From positions 1 through 7,417 of the forward strand of contig JAAZCB010001063.1 in NCBI GenBank assembly GCA_012513545.1: a stretch of 7,417 nucleotides of DNA. Reading direction: 5' to 3'. A program made the translations under genes and the position numbers. Every line of letters starts with the position of its first letter. The first letter of the stretch is position 1. This DNA comes from Clostridiaceae bacterium. Lineage in GTDB: Bacteria > Bacillota_A > Clostridia > Acetivibrionales > Acetivibrionaceae. The notes beneath the pieces were generated by a model. It was not told the DNA's origin, searched no databases, and worked only from the letters and a program-made list of their open reading frames with translations. This document shows positions 1 to 5,891 of the stretch, piece after piece.

Positions 1-539
1 ATCACTGCGAATTATATAATGATCTTAATCACGATAAGGACTATTATGACGGTTTACTTGATGCAAAAGCTGATAGTGAATATATGACTTTCTCGTGGAA
101 CTATTTTCATGACAGTTATAAAACCAGTTTAGTCGGGTCCTCCGATAGTGATAATTATGACAGAAAGATAACATATCACCACAATTACTTTAAAAACTGT
201 AATTCCAGACTCCCAAGCTACAGATACGGGACTGGACACATTTTTAACAATTATTATGCAGGAATCCTGAGTTCAGGAATTAATTCAAGAATGGGTGCTA
301 AACTAAGAATAGAAAGCAATTATTTTGAAAGCTCGGGTAACCCGATAGGATTTTGGGATAGTGACAATACAGGATATTGGGAACTTCTGAATAACAAGTA
401 TGTAAATTGTACAGGAAGCCAGCCAACAGCATCAACAGGCAGTTTTACACCGCCATACAACTATACGAAGGTATTACATAATGTTGATAATGTTAAATCA
501 CTCGTAACCAGTTATGCAGGAGTAGGTAAAATCGATTAA
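1..539 (+). CDS. Pectate lyase, polysaccharide lyase family 1, 3' part (5' end outside window)
   Basis: The frame is open from base 3 and gives 178 residues before TAA at 537-539. Members cleave polygalacturonate by beta-elimination with calcium, outside the cell. The fragment holds the second half of the right-handed beta-helix. DGLLD (codons at 48-62) matches the calcium-binding acidic pair of the PelC type, followed by the FSWNYFHD strand. YHHNYFKN and [19 protein letters not shown] follow, where the R-x-P-x-x-R motif has its arginines at 207-209 and 222-224; the first corresponds to the catalytic arginine of the family. Repeated Asn residues (ESNYFES, NNKYVNC) fit an asparagine ladder. 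The end, [11 protein letters not shown], is where PL1 catalytic domains normally finish, so the catalytic core looks complete on this side. The signal peptide and N-terminal half are not visible. Sequence after the stop suggests a lost C-terminal extension. The family call is very secure. Confidence 0.93.
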   Translation, partial: HCELYNDLNHDKDYYDGLLDAKADSEYMTFSWNYFHDSYKTSLVGSSDSDNYDRKITYHHNYFKNCNSRLPSYRYGTGHIFNNYYAGILSSGINSRMGAKLRIESNYFESSGNPIGFWDSDNTGYWELLNNKYVNCTGSQPTASTGSFTPPYNYTKVLHNVDNVKSLVTSYAGVGKID

Positions 540-754
540 GCACAGGTTCCGGTTTTGCCAACCAGTATGAAACCCCGACACCTGCTAATTAATCCGCCAG
601 AATGGAGGCACAACTTTCAAGTGCATCTTATATTTAGATGGTGATACCGTAAACAGCGCTAAAGAAAGTGTGGCGGGCTTTTCCACCTGCAGGATTATGA
701 GGCTTTGTTTGCCCTGCAAGTCCTTTTAAGAGAGTTGAGCATAAACTATTTATA
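539..754 (+). pseudogene. Decayed C-terminal extension of the pectate lyase (frameshifted remnant)
   Basis: No intact gene is seen between the pectate lyase stop and the terminator. Protein-like pieces occur in shifted frames. In the +2 frame, starting at 539 and so overlapping the stop, [17 protein letters not shown] reads like a Ser/Thr/Pro/Gly linker and ends at TAA 590-592. A second frame, open from 589 to 729, gives GGTTFKCILYLDGDTVNSA and then KESVAGFS (about 604-684). A third frame further on gives DYEALFALQVLLREL (about 694-738). These pieces join only if several small insertions or deletions are assumed. My inference is that the gene once ran on to about 740 and ended in an extra module of 60-70 residues. 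DGDTVNSA faintly recalls a dockerin calcium loop (DGxVNxxD), but the match is too weak to name the module. Confidence 0.5.
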
Positions 755-797
755 AGGTGCCTCAAACTGTTTGAGTCAGTTAGGGGTACTTGTTTTT
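755..797 (+). terminator. Rho-independent terminator after the pectate lyase region
   Basis: Bases 755-769 pair with 777-791 around a 7-base loop (TTTGAGT). The stem has 14 pairs, some of them G-U, with one A-A mismatch, and TTGTTTTT follows. A smaller competing palindrome (CTCAAAC-T-GTTTGAG, 761-775) lies inside it. Its place about 215 bases after the pectate lyase stop supports the idea that the gene once extended further. Confidence 0.72.
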
Positions 798-861
798 ATT
801 TATAAAAGGAATTCATATGTCTATTTTTATCGAATGTTTTGCAGTAGTGATGAAAAAAGTA

Positions 862-891
862 TTGAATGGAAAGGTAATTATTATATATAAT
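862..891 (+). promoter_or_regulatory. Likely sigma-A promoter of glnS
   Basis: TTGAAT at 862-867 (4 of 6 matches to TTGACA) and a perfect TATAAT at 886-891 are separated by 18 bases. Transcription would start near 898 and give a leader of about 70 bases before the ATG at 968. The leader shows no T-box, riboswitch or terminator-like hairpin. The surroundings are strongly AT-rich, so chance -10 matches are possible. Confidence 0.5.
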
Positions 892-967
892 ATATAAATA
901 TATATTTCTATAAGTCCGATTACATATTGAGAAATAACGATTAAAGAGAACGAGGAGGAAAGTCCTG

Positions 968-2695
968 ATGGGTTCAGAATTCGAAATCAGTAAGAACGAT
1001 AACACTATAGGAGAGGGAGAAATTAAGCATTCCAGTTTTATACAGGATATAATTGATGAGGATATAAAAACAGGAAGGTTTGGTGACAGGGTTCACACAA
1101 GATTTCCCCCTGAGCCGAATGGTTATTTGCATATAGGACATGCCAAGTCCATTTGTCTTAACTTCGGTATAGCTGAGCGTAATAAAGGGCTGTGCAACTT
1201 AAGGTTTGACGATACAAACCCAAGCAAGGAGGATACCGAATATGTCGATTCTATAGAGAGAGATGTTAAATGGCTTGGTTTTGACTGGCAGGACAGGTTG
1301 TTTTATGCATCCGATTATTTTAACATGCTTTATGAATATGCAGTAAAGCTGATTGAAATTGGTAAAGCTTATGTGTGCGACTTGAGTCCGGAGCAAATAA
1401 GAGAATACAGGGGAACACTAACCGAACCGGGAAAGGAAAGTCCTTATAGAAATCGTTCTGTTGAGGAAAACCTCGATTTATTCAAGAGAATGAGAAATGG
1501 AGAGTTTCAGGATGGTTCAAAAGTTTTAAGGGCTAAAATCGATATGTCCTCACCGAATTTAAATATGCGTGACCCTGTAATTTACAGGATTATGAAAGCA
1601 TCTCACCACAGAACTGGAGATAACTGGTGCATCTATCCGATGTATGACTTTGCGCATCCCCTGTCTGATTCAATCGAAGGAATTACACACTCAATCTGTA
1701 CCCTGGAGTTTGAAGATCACAGGCCTTTGTATAATTGGCTGCTTGAAACGCTGGATGTTGAATGTAAATCCAGACAGATTGAGTTTGCACGACTTAACCT
1801 GAATTATACTGTAATGAGCAAAAGAAAGCTATTGCAGCTAGTTAAAGAGGGGTATGTAAGTGGTTGGGACGATCCGCGTATGCCTACCATATCAGGGTTA
1901 AGAAGACGTGGATACACTGCTGCTTCAATAAAGGATTTCTGCTTGCGTATTGGGGTGGCAAAAGGAAACAGCATAGTAGATATAGCGCTTCTAGAGCATT
2001 GTTTAAGAGAAGAGCTTAACAAAAAGGCAACCCGTGTGATGGCTGTACTGCGTCCTCTTAAGGTTATAATTGACAATTATCCCGAAGACCTGATAGAAGA
2101 ATTTGAAGTTCCAAACAATCCTGAAGACCCGGATTCAGGTACAAGAAAGGTGCCTTTTTCAAAAGAATTGTATATAGAGCAGGAGGATTTCTGTGAAAAT
2201 CCGCCAAAGAAGTATTTCAGGCTAGCACCAGATCAGGAAGTAAGACTTAAAAGCACTTACTTTATCAAGTGCGTTAAAATCGTTAAGGATGATAAAACAG
2301 GCCAAATTGTTCAGCTTCATTGTACTTATGATCCTGAAACAAGAGGTGGAAATGCTCCTGACGGACGTAAAGTAAAAGGTACTATTCACTGGGTTTCGGC
2401 TCGGCATGCTGTTGAGAGCGAGGTTCGTCTGTATGATTATCTATTTTCAAGTCCCAATCCTGAGGCGAATGAGAATGTTAATTTTCTTGATAACATTAAT
2501 CCGAATTCTTTGGAAGTCCTTAAATCATGCAAACTTGAACCAGGACTTGAAGATGCAGCACCTGGAGAAATGTTCCAGTTCTTAAGGCTGGGTTATTTTT
2601 GTATTGATTCGGTTGATTCGGAAAAAGGTGCACTTGTTTTCAACAGGTCAGTTTCCCTGAAGGATACGTGGGCAAAAGTTTCCGTTAAGGAGTAG
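968..2695 (+). CDS. glnS: Glutaminyl-tRNA synthetase (GlnRS)
   Basis: This 575-residue cytoplasmic class I aminoacyl-tRNA synthetase joins glutamine to tRNA(Gln) using ATP. The start is ATG 968, preceded by AGGAGG at 953-958 with a 9-base gap. The Rossmann catalytic core carries [15 protein letters not shown] with the HIGH motif at residues 55-58, then LRFDDTNP (78-85) and the conserved segment around [15 protein letters not shown] (228-242). The KMSKS-type loop is VMSKRK at 282-287, the form usual in GlnRS and different from the GluRS one. [18 protein letters not shown] (298-315) is also typical. Residues from about 340 to the end form the two beta-barrel anticodon-binding domains; the length is close to the usual 550-580. 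Many Bacillota make Gln-tRNA by amidation of Glu-tRNA instead, but clostridial GlnRS genes are well known. The frame is intact, has its own promoter and is followed by a strong terminator, so it is probably transcribed alone. Confidence 0.98.
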   Translation: MGSEFEISKNDNTIGEGEIKHSSFIQDIIDEDIKTGRFGDRVHTRFPPEPNGYLHIGHAKSICLNFGIAERNKGLCNLRFDDTNPSKEDTEYVDSIERDVKWLGFDWQDRLFYASDYFNMLYEYAVKLIEIGKAYVCDLSPEQIREYRGTLTEPGKESPYRNRSVEENLDLFKRMRNGEFQDGSKVLRAKIDMSSPNLNMRDPVIYRIMKASHHRTGDNWCIYPMYDFAHPLSDSIEGITHSICTLEFEDHRPLYNWLLETLDVECKSRQIEFARLNLNYTVMSKRKLLQLVKEGYVSGWDDPRMPTISGLRRRGYTAASIKDFCLRIGVAKGNSIVDIALLEHCLREELNKKATRVMAVLRPLKVIIDNYPEDLIEEFEVPNNPEDPDSGTRKVPFSKELYIEQEDFCENPPKKYFRLAPDQEVRLKSTYFIKCVKIVKDDKTGQIVQLHCTYDPETRGGNAPDGRKVKGTIHWVSARHAVESEVRLYDYLFSSPNPEANENVNFLDNINPNSLEVLKSCKLEPGLEDAAPGEMFQFLRLGYFCIDSVDSEKGALVFNRSVSLKDTWAKVSVKE

Positions 2696-2709
2696 CTTAA
2701 AACAGTATT

Positions 2710-2746
2710 AAAACGGCCATTTTCCTTAAGAGAAATGGCCGTTTTT
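2710..2746. terminator. Strong bidirectional rho-independent terminator between glnS and the minus-strand gene
   Basis: Bases 2710-2722 (AAAACGGCCATTT) are the perfect reverse complement of 2733-2745, giving a 13-bp stem with a 10-base loop. The right arm runs into TTTTT (2742-2746) and then AATAAAA. On the other strand the complement of the A run ahead of the left arm gives GTTTTAATACTG. It lies 14 bases after the glnS stop and 11 bases after the end of the converging minus-strand gene, so it can serve both. Confidence 0.9.
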
Positions 2747-2756
2747 AATAAAACGT

Positions 2757-3641
2757 CTATAGACTGAAGAATTCATATTTTCTTGACCATTCCATTTTAT
2801 TGCCAGGAGACAAATCTATATTGATAAACACTTCAGGACTTACAACGTGGCTTGTTCCCCAGACAGCAACAATATTTATGGGGAAATTGCTGTATTCCCG
2901 TACTCCTGCTTTTTCATTCGTGTTTATGACCTCCCAATAGTGTTCGCTGACTTGATTAAAGCCCTGGGGACGACAGTAAAAATCATTTTTGGGCATTTTA
3001 GTGAAATTTATTACATTATTCTTTACAGCCATTACGTCAGGGATTTCATCAAGTTGTACTTCATAGGGAAACTTGATTGTATAACCGGGACCAATGCGGG
3101 CTTCGTTGATTGCTATAAAATTGTGGCAGTATTCTTCCGTTATTATTTGTTTATTTCCCGTATTTTCAAGGCAGTAGTCTATTGTCAGCCTGTTATCGGA
3201 GATTGACACTTTCTTTGTCAGAGTGGCAGCATAACCATTGCATTGTGAGGGTTCCGACCTGAAAAATGCCGTATTTGAATCTGTGGAAATCTTAATTTCA
3301 AAGGGCTGAACCTCATACTTATCGAAGAAAAAATAATCTGATTCATCAAAACGGGTTAAGAGGCCAGTGCCAAGCTTGGGAAATTTCTCTCCCGGATTTG
3401 CTTCGGTATATCCAATAGGGGTTGATATGCCAAACTAATTGCATAACCCAAAACCACCTGAGCCCTGTCCGGGTATGAGTGATTCCGGCATACAAAAAGA
3501 ATACTTTCCATCCAGAACAATTTTTGTTATAAAAGCTGTCCAGTCAAAGCGCGAGCCGTTGTAGAAAGTACCGGGATGAGCAATTTCAACATTTAGCCTT
3601 TTATTTTTTAGTTCTATATGTGGGAAAGGTTTGTTAACCAT
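2757..3641 (-). pseudogene. Conserved hypothetical protein, possibly mutarotase-like, interrupted by in-frame TAG
   Basis: A reading frame of 294 codons starts at ATG 3641-3639 behind AGGAGG (3653-3648, gap 6) and ends with TAG at 2759-2757. One amber codon at 3437-3435 (codon 69) breaks it. On both sides the same frame is open and protein-like: before it PESLIPGQGSGGFGLCN, after it FGISTPIGYTEANPGEKFPK. I read all codons between the stop and the downstream part and found no other stop or shift. GAG (Glu) or CAG (Gln) mutated to TAG would explain it. No signal peptide or membrane segment is visible. RFDWTAFI near residues 32-39, and ENTGNK followed by TEEYCHNF with His at 173, recall galactose mutarotase-like beta-sandwich proteins that bind sugars, but I cannot name the family and give no function. 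As written it would produce a 68-residue fragment; restart at GTG 3209 is possible but lacks support. Confidence 0.75.
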
Positions 3642-3675
3642 AATTTACCTCCTGTTTATTGTGTTTTTTTATACT

Positions 3676-3705
3676 ATTATAAATATACAGAGTTTTTATT
3701 CGGAA
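3676..3705 (-). promoter_or_regulatory. Possible promoter of the minus-strand gene
   Basis: Read on the minus strand, TATAAT lies at 3681-3676, 35 bases ahead of the ATG. The best -35 candidate is TTCCGA at 3705-3700 with an 18-base gap, only 3 of 6 matches, so the site rests mainly on the -10 box in AT-rich DNA. Confidence 0.3.
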
Positions 3706-3750
3706 GTATAGAATAATTTTATGAAAATACGATTAATAAAAAAGATTAAC

Positions 3751-3766
3751 AGGTAGACCTAAAGGT
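3751..3766. repeat. Overlapping short palindromes upstream of the reductase promoter, possible operator
   Basis: AGGT-AG-ACCT (3751-3760) and ACCT-AA-AGGT (3757-3766) share the central ACCT, forming AGGTAGACCTAAAGGT. The end lies 10 bases before the proposed -35 box of the downstream gene, where an activator could bind. This is short and may be chance. Confidence 0.25.
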
Positions 3767-3775
3767 TATAAAGTG

Positions 3776-3803
3776 TTAAAATAAGCTGTGTCAGGTATAT
3801 AAT
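3776..3803 (+). promoter_or_regulatory. Likely promoter of the aldo/keto reductase gene
   Basis: TTAAAA at 3776-3781 (4 of 6 matches) and a perfect TATAAT at 3798-3803 lie 16 bases apart. The leader would be about 60 bases. It contains a first AGGAGG at 3825-3830 with no usable start codon close behind it, and the working GGAGG at 3856-3860. Confidence 0.45.
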
Positions 3804-3868
3804 TCAACCTTCTTGAAGGATTATAGGAGGGTAAGTTTAAATATAACATTTTCTTGGAGGAATTGACT

Positions 3869-4996
3869 ATGGAATACAACAAGTTTGGAAACACAGGTAT
3901 AAAGATATCAAGACTCGGCTTCGGAGGCATGAGATTTCCGATGACAAAGGTCGGGGACAAGAATGTTGTTGACGATGAAAAAACTATTGAGATGCTTCTT
4001 AAAGGATATGAACTGGGAATAAACTATTTTGACACAGCATACTTTTATTGTGAAGGTTTGAGCGAAAATACTCTTGGAAAGGCTTTAAAAGCAATAAGAA
4101 ATAAAGTATATGTTTCAACCAAAAGTCCCGGACATCTTGTTAAGAAAGAAGGAGACTACAGAAGAATACTTGAAGAGCAACTTACCAAGCTTGACATGGA
4201 TTTCATTGATTTTTACCATTTTCATGGTATTGGATATGAGGGCTTCCTTGATATCGATAAAAAAACAAAGTGGCTTTCCGAAGCTCAAAAAGCGAAGGAA
4301 GAAGGTTTGATAAGACACATATCTTTTTCTTTCCATGATAAGCCTGAGAATATGATAAAGCTTATTGATATAGGTATATTTGAATCGGTTCTTTGCCAGT
4401 ATAATGCTATTGACAGGAGTAATGAGGAAGCGATTTCATATGCAAAGTCGAAGGGGCTTGGTGTAGTAATAATGGGACCAGTCGGAGGTGGAAGGGTATC
4501 CGGTCTTCCGAAGGAAGTAGCCAAAAAGCTCGGTATAAAGGTGAATAGTAATGCTGAACTGGCGTTAAGGTTTGTTTTATCCAACCCTGACATTGACTGT
4601 GCACTTTCTGGAATGGAAAATATCGACATGGTTGTGGAAAATTGTTCCACGGCCTCGAATATTCAACCCCTTTCAGACGATGAAATTAAGGCTATAAACA
4701 ATATGATGGAGGAAAACAAGAGGCTTTCCGAATTGTATTGTACAGGTTGTTCCTACTGTATACCGTGTCCTCAGGGTGTAAATATACCTCATATTTTTCA
4801 AATGATGAATTTTTACAGGATTTACGGAATTGAAGAGTATTCGAAGAACGGCTATGCTGAAATAGGTACAAATCCATGGGTTCCGGGAAAAAGGGCAGAT
4901 GCATGCACAGAATGTGGTATTTGTGAGACAAAATGTCCTCAGAAGATAAAGATCAGGGAACAACTAAAGGATTGCCATAAAGCCCTGTCAGTTTAG
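3869..4996 (+). CDS. Aldo/keto reductase with C-terminal ferredoxin-like dicluster [4Fe-4S] domain (COG1453 type)
   Basis: A 375-residue cytoplasmic oxidoreductase. The start is ATG 3869, 8 bases after GGAGG (3856-3860); an in-frame TTG at 3854 overlaps that site and is not the start. Residues 1 to about 270 are an aldo/keto reductase TIM barrel: MEYNKFGNTGIKISRLGFGG at the N-terminus, INYFDTAYFY with the catalytic pair Asp55 and Tyr60, VSTKSP with Lys85, and DFYHFHG with His119, so the full Asp-Tyr-Lys-His tetrad is present. The C-terminal domain has CTGCSYCIPCP (Cys 291, 294, 297, 300) and CTECGICETKCP (Cys 346, 349, 352, 356), which can bind two [4Fe-4S] clusters. Such proteins are common in anaerobes and their substrates are mostly unknown; the clusters suggest electron exchange with ferredoxin or another carrier rather than only NAD(P)H. 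It is the first gene of a collinear group with pgeF 42 bases downstream. The frame is intact. Confidence 0.95.
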   Translation: MEYNKFGNTGIKISRLGFGGMRFPMTKVGDKNVVDDEKTIEMLLKGYELGINYFDTAYFYCEGLSENTLGKALKAIRNKVYVSTKSPGHLVKKEGDYRRILEEQLTKLDMDFIDFYHFHGIGYEGFLDIDKKTKWLSEAQKAKEEGLIRHISFSFHDKPENMIKLIDIGIFESVLCQYNAIDRSNEEAISYAKSKGLGVVIMGPVGGGRVSGLPKEVAKKLGIKVNSNAELALRFVLSNPDIDCALSGMENIDMVVENCSTASNIQPLSDDEIKAINNMMEENKRLSELYCTGCSYCIPCPQGVNIPHIFQMMNFYRIYGIEEYSKNGYAEIGTNPWVPGKRADACTECGICETKCPQKIKIREQLKDCHKALSV

Positions 4997-5028
4997 TTTG
5001 TTATTTTATTATTTATTAAGCCAAAAAC

Positions 5029-5032
5029 GGAG
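5029..5032 (+). promoter_or_regulatory. Ribosome binding site marking the original pgeF start
   Basis: GGAG at 5029-5032 stands 6 bases before ATG 5039, which is in frame with the laccase-domain sequence. It supports 5039 as the original start even though TAA follows ten codons later. No comparable site precedes the ATG at 5195. Confidence 0.5.
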
Positions 5033-5038
5033 CAGCTT

Positions 5039-5869
5039 ATGATTCTTAATAGTAACAAAAACACAACCTAAGTAAACAAAGGCGGAGTTGAATTTGTTCA
5101 GTTTAACAACCTGCTAAAATATGATAACGTTATTACCCACTGCTTTACAACAAGAAGAGGCGGGGTCAGTAAGGGGCCGTATTATTCTTTAAACATGGCC
5201 TTTAACAAATCGGATGAAAGAGTCAATGTTGAGGAAAATTACCGTAGAATTGCAAATGCACTTGGAATAAAGCTTGAGAACATGGTGCTTTCAAATCAGG
5301 TGCATGAAAACAAAATCAGGGTAGTAGCTGATACAGACAGGGGAAAGGGAATAATACGGGAAAGTGACATAAGAGGTGTTGATGGTCTGGTAACAAATTT
5401 GAAACAGGTTGCCCTTGTTACGTTTTATGCTGATTGTGTACCTGTTTTTTTATTTGACCCTGTTAAAAAAGCAATTGGGCTGGTCCACTCCGGTTGGAGG
5501 AGTACTTTGATGGAAATATCGAAAGAAGCTGTAATGAAAATGAAAGAAGAATTCGGATGTGACCCTCGGGATATTGAGTCTGCAATTGGTCCGTCTATTG
5601 GAAAATGCTGTTTTGAGGTTGGGGAAGAGGTTGCAGAAGAATTTGAAGCAAAGCTTTTATGGAGCGTTGAGTATATAACAAAAGAGGAGCAAAAGTATTT
5701 TATTGATTTGCCTCTAATAATAAAAAGAACCTTATTAAATGTTGGCTTGGATGAAACTAAAATATTATTGAGTGATATATGTACGAAATGTAATAAGGAC
5801 ATGTTTTTTTCCCATAGGGGAGATATGGGAAAGACGGGTACACTAGCAGGAATAATGCAGATTAATTAG
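5039..5869 (+). CDS. pgeF: Laccase-domain protein of the YfiH/PgeF family, with an in-frame TAA at codon 11
   Basis: The family (Cu-oxidase_4 fold) acts in the cytoplasm. Members have been shown to phosphorolyse or deaminate purine nucleosides, and E. coli YfiH keeps wrong amino acids out of peptidoglycan precursors. The domain is complete: FTTRRGGVSKG (5144-5176), NQVH, FYADCVPVF, LVHSGWRST, AIGPSIGKCCFEVG, SDICTKCNKDMFFSHRGDMG. The metal-binding triad is His89, Cys133 and His150, counting from ATG 5039. That ATG has an RBS and gives MILNSNKNTT, then TAA at 5069-5071, after which the frame is open from 5072 to TAG 5867-5869. No ATG, GTG or TTG occurs in frame between the stop and ATG 5195, and starting at 5195 would remove the conserved N-terminal motif. 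The total of 276 codons suits the family. So the gene may be silenced by one mutation (TAT or TAC to TAA), carry a sequence error, or use a rare start such as CTG 5111. The family call is secure; whether the protein is made is not. Confidence 0.88.
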
Positions 5870-5877
5870 GGTTTTTA

Positions 5878-5883
5878 AGGGAG
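5878..5883 (+). promoter_or_regulatory. Ribosome binding site that selects the TTG start of the lipoprotein gene
   Basis: AGGGAG at 5878-5883 stands 8 bases before TTG 5892. Using this TTG supplies the basic residues RRK of the signal peptide; the next ATG in frame (5931) would leave a hydrophobic part too short. Confidence 0.6.
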
Positions 5884-5891
5884 AGATACAC

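Noticed and set aside
892..967. T-box or other riboswitch in the glnS leader
   Set aside because: The leader is about 70 bases, AT-rich, with no TGGNACCGCG-type T-box sequence and no hairpin that could end transcription.
796..1005. Minus-strand ORF of 69 codons across the glnS promoter and start
   Set aside because: It is AT-driven (rich in Phe, Tyr, Asn and Ile), overlaps glnS, has no convincing RBS and no recognisable motif.
2847..3206. Plus-strand ORF of 119 codons
   Set aside because: It lies entirely opposite the minus-strand gene, whose frame is protein-like and has a strong RBS; the plus-strand reading is a shadow.
3435..3437. TAG read as pyrrolysine or by general amber recoding
   Set aside because: TAG is the ordinary terminal stop of glnS, the reductase, pgeF and this gene itself, and the protein does not resemble methylamine methyltransferases.
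3854..3868. TTG 3854 as start of the aldo/keto reductase
   Set aside because: It overlaps the GGAGG ribosome binding site; ATG 3869 has the right spacing and gives the typical N-terminus of the family.
4285..4650. Minus-strand ORF of 121 codons inside the reductase gene
   Set aside because: The opposite strand encodes a clear enzyme with all catalytic residues; this is an antisense shadow.
4962..4998. Terminator at the end of the reductase gene
   Set aside because: AACTAAA and TTTAGTT can pair, but the stem is 7 AT-rich pairs around a 23-base loop; this is too weak to count as a terminator.
5195..5197. ATG 5195 as the true start of pgeF
   Set aside because: It has no ribosome binding site and would remove the conserved FTTRRGGVSKG segment, which is encoded in the same open frame just upstream.
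5425..5802. Minus-strand ORF of 125 codons inside pgeF
   Set aside because: It is antisense to the conserved laccase domain and has no supporting signal.
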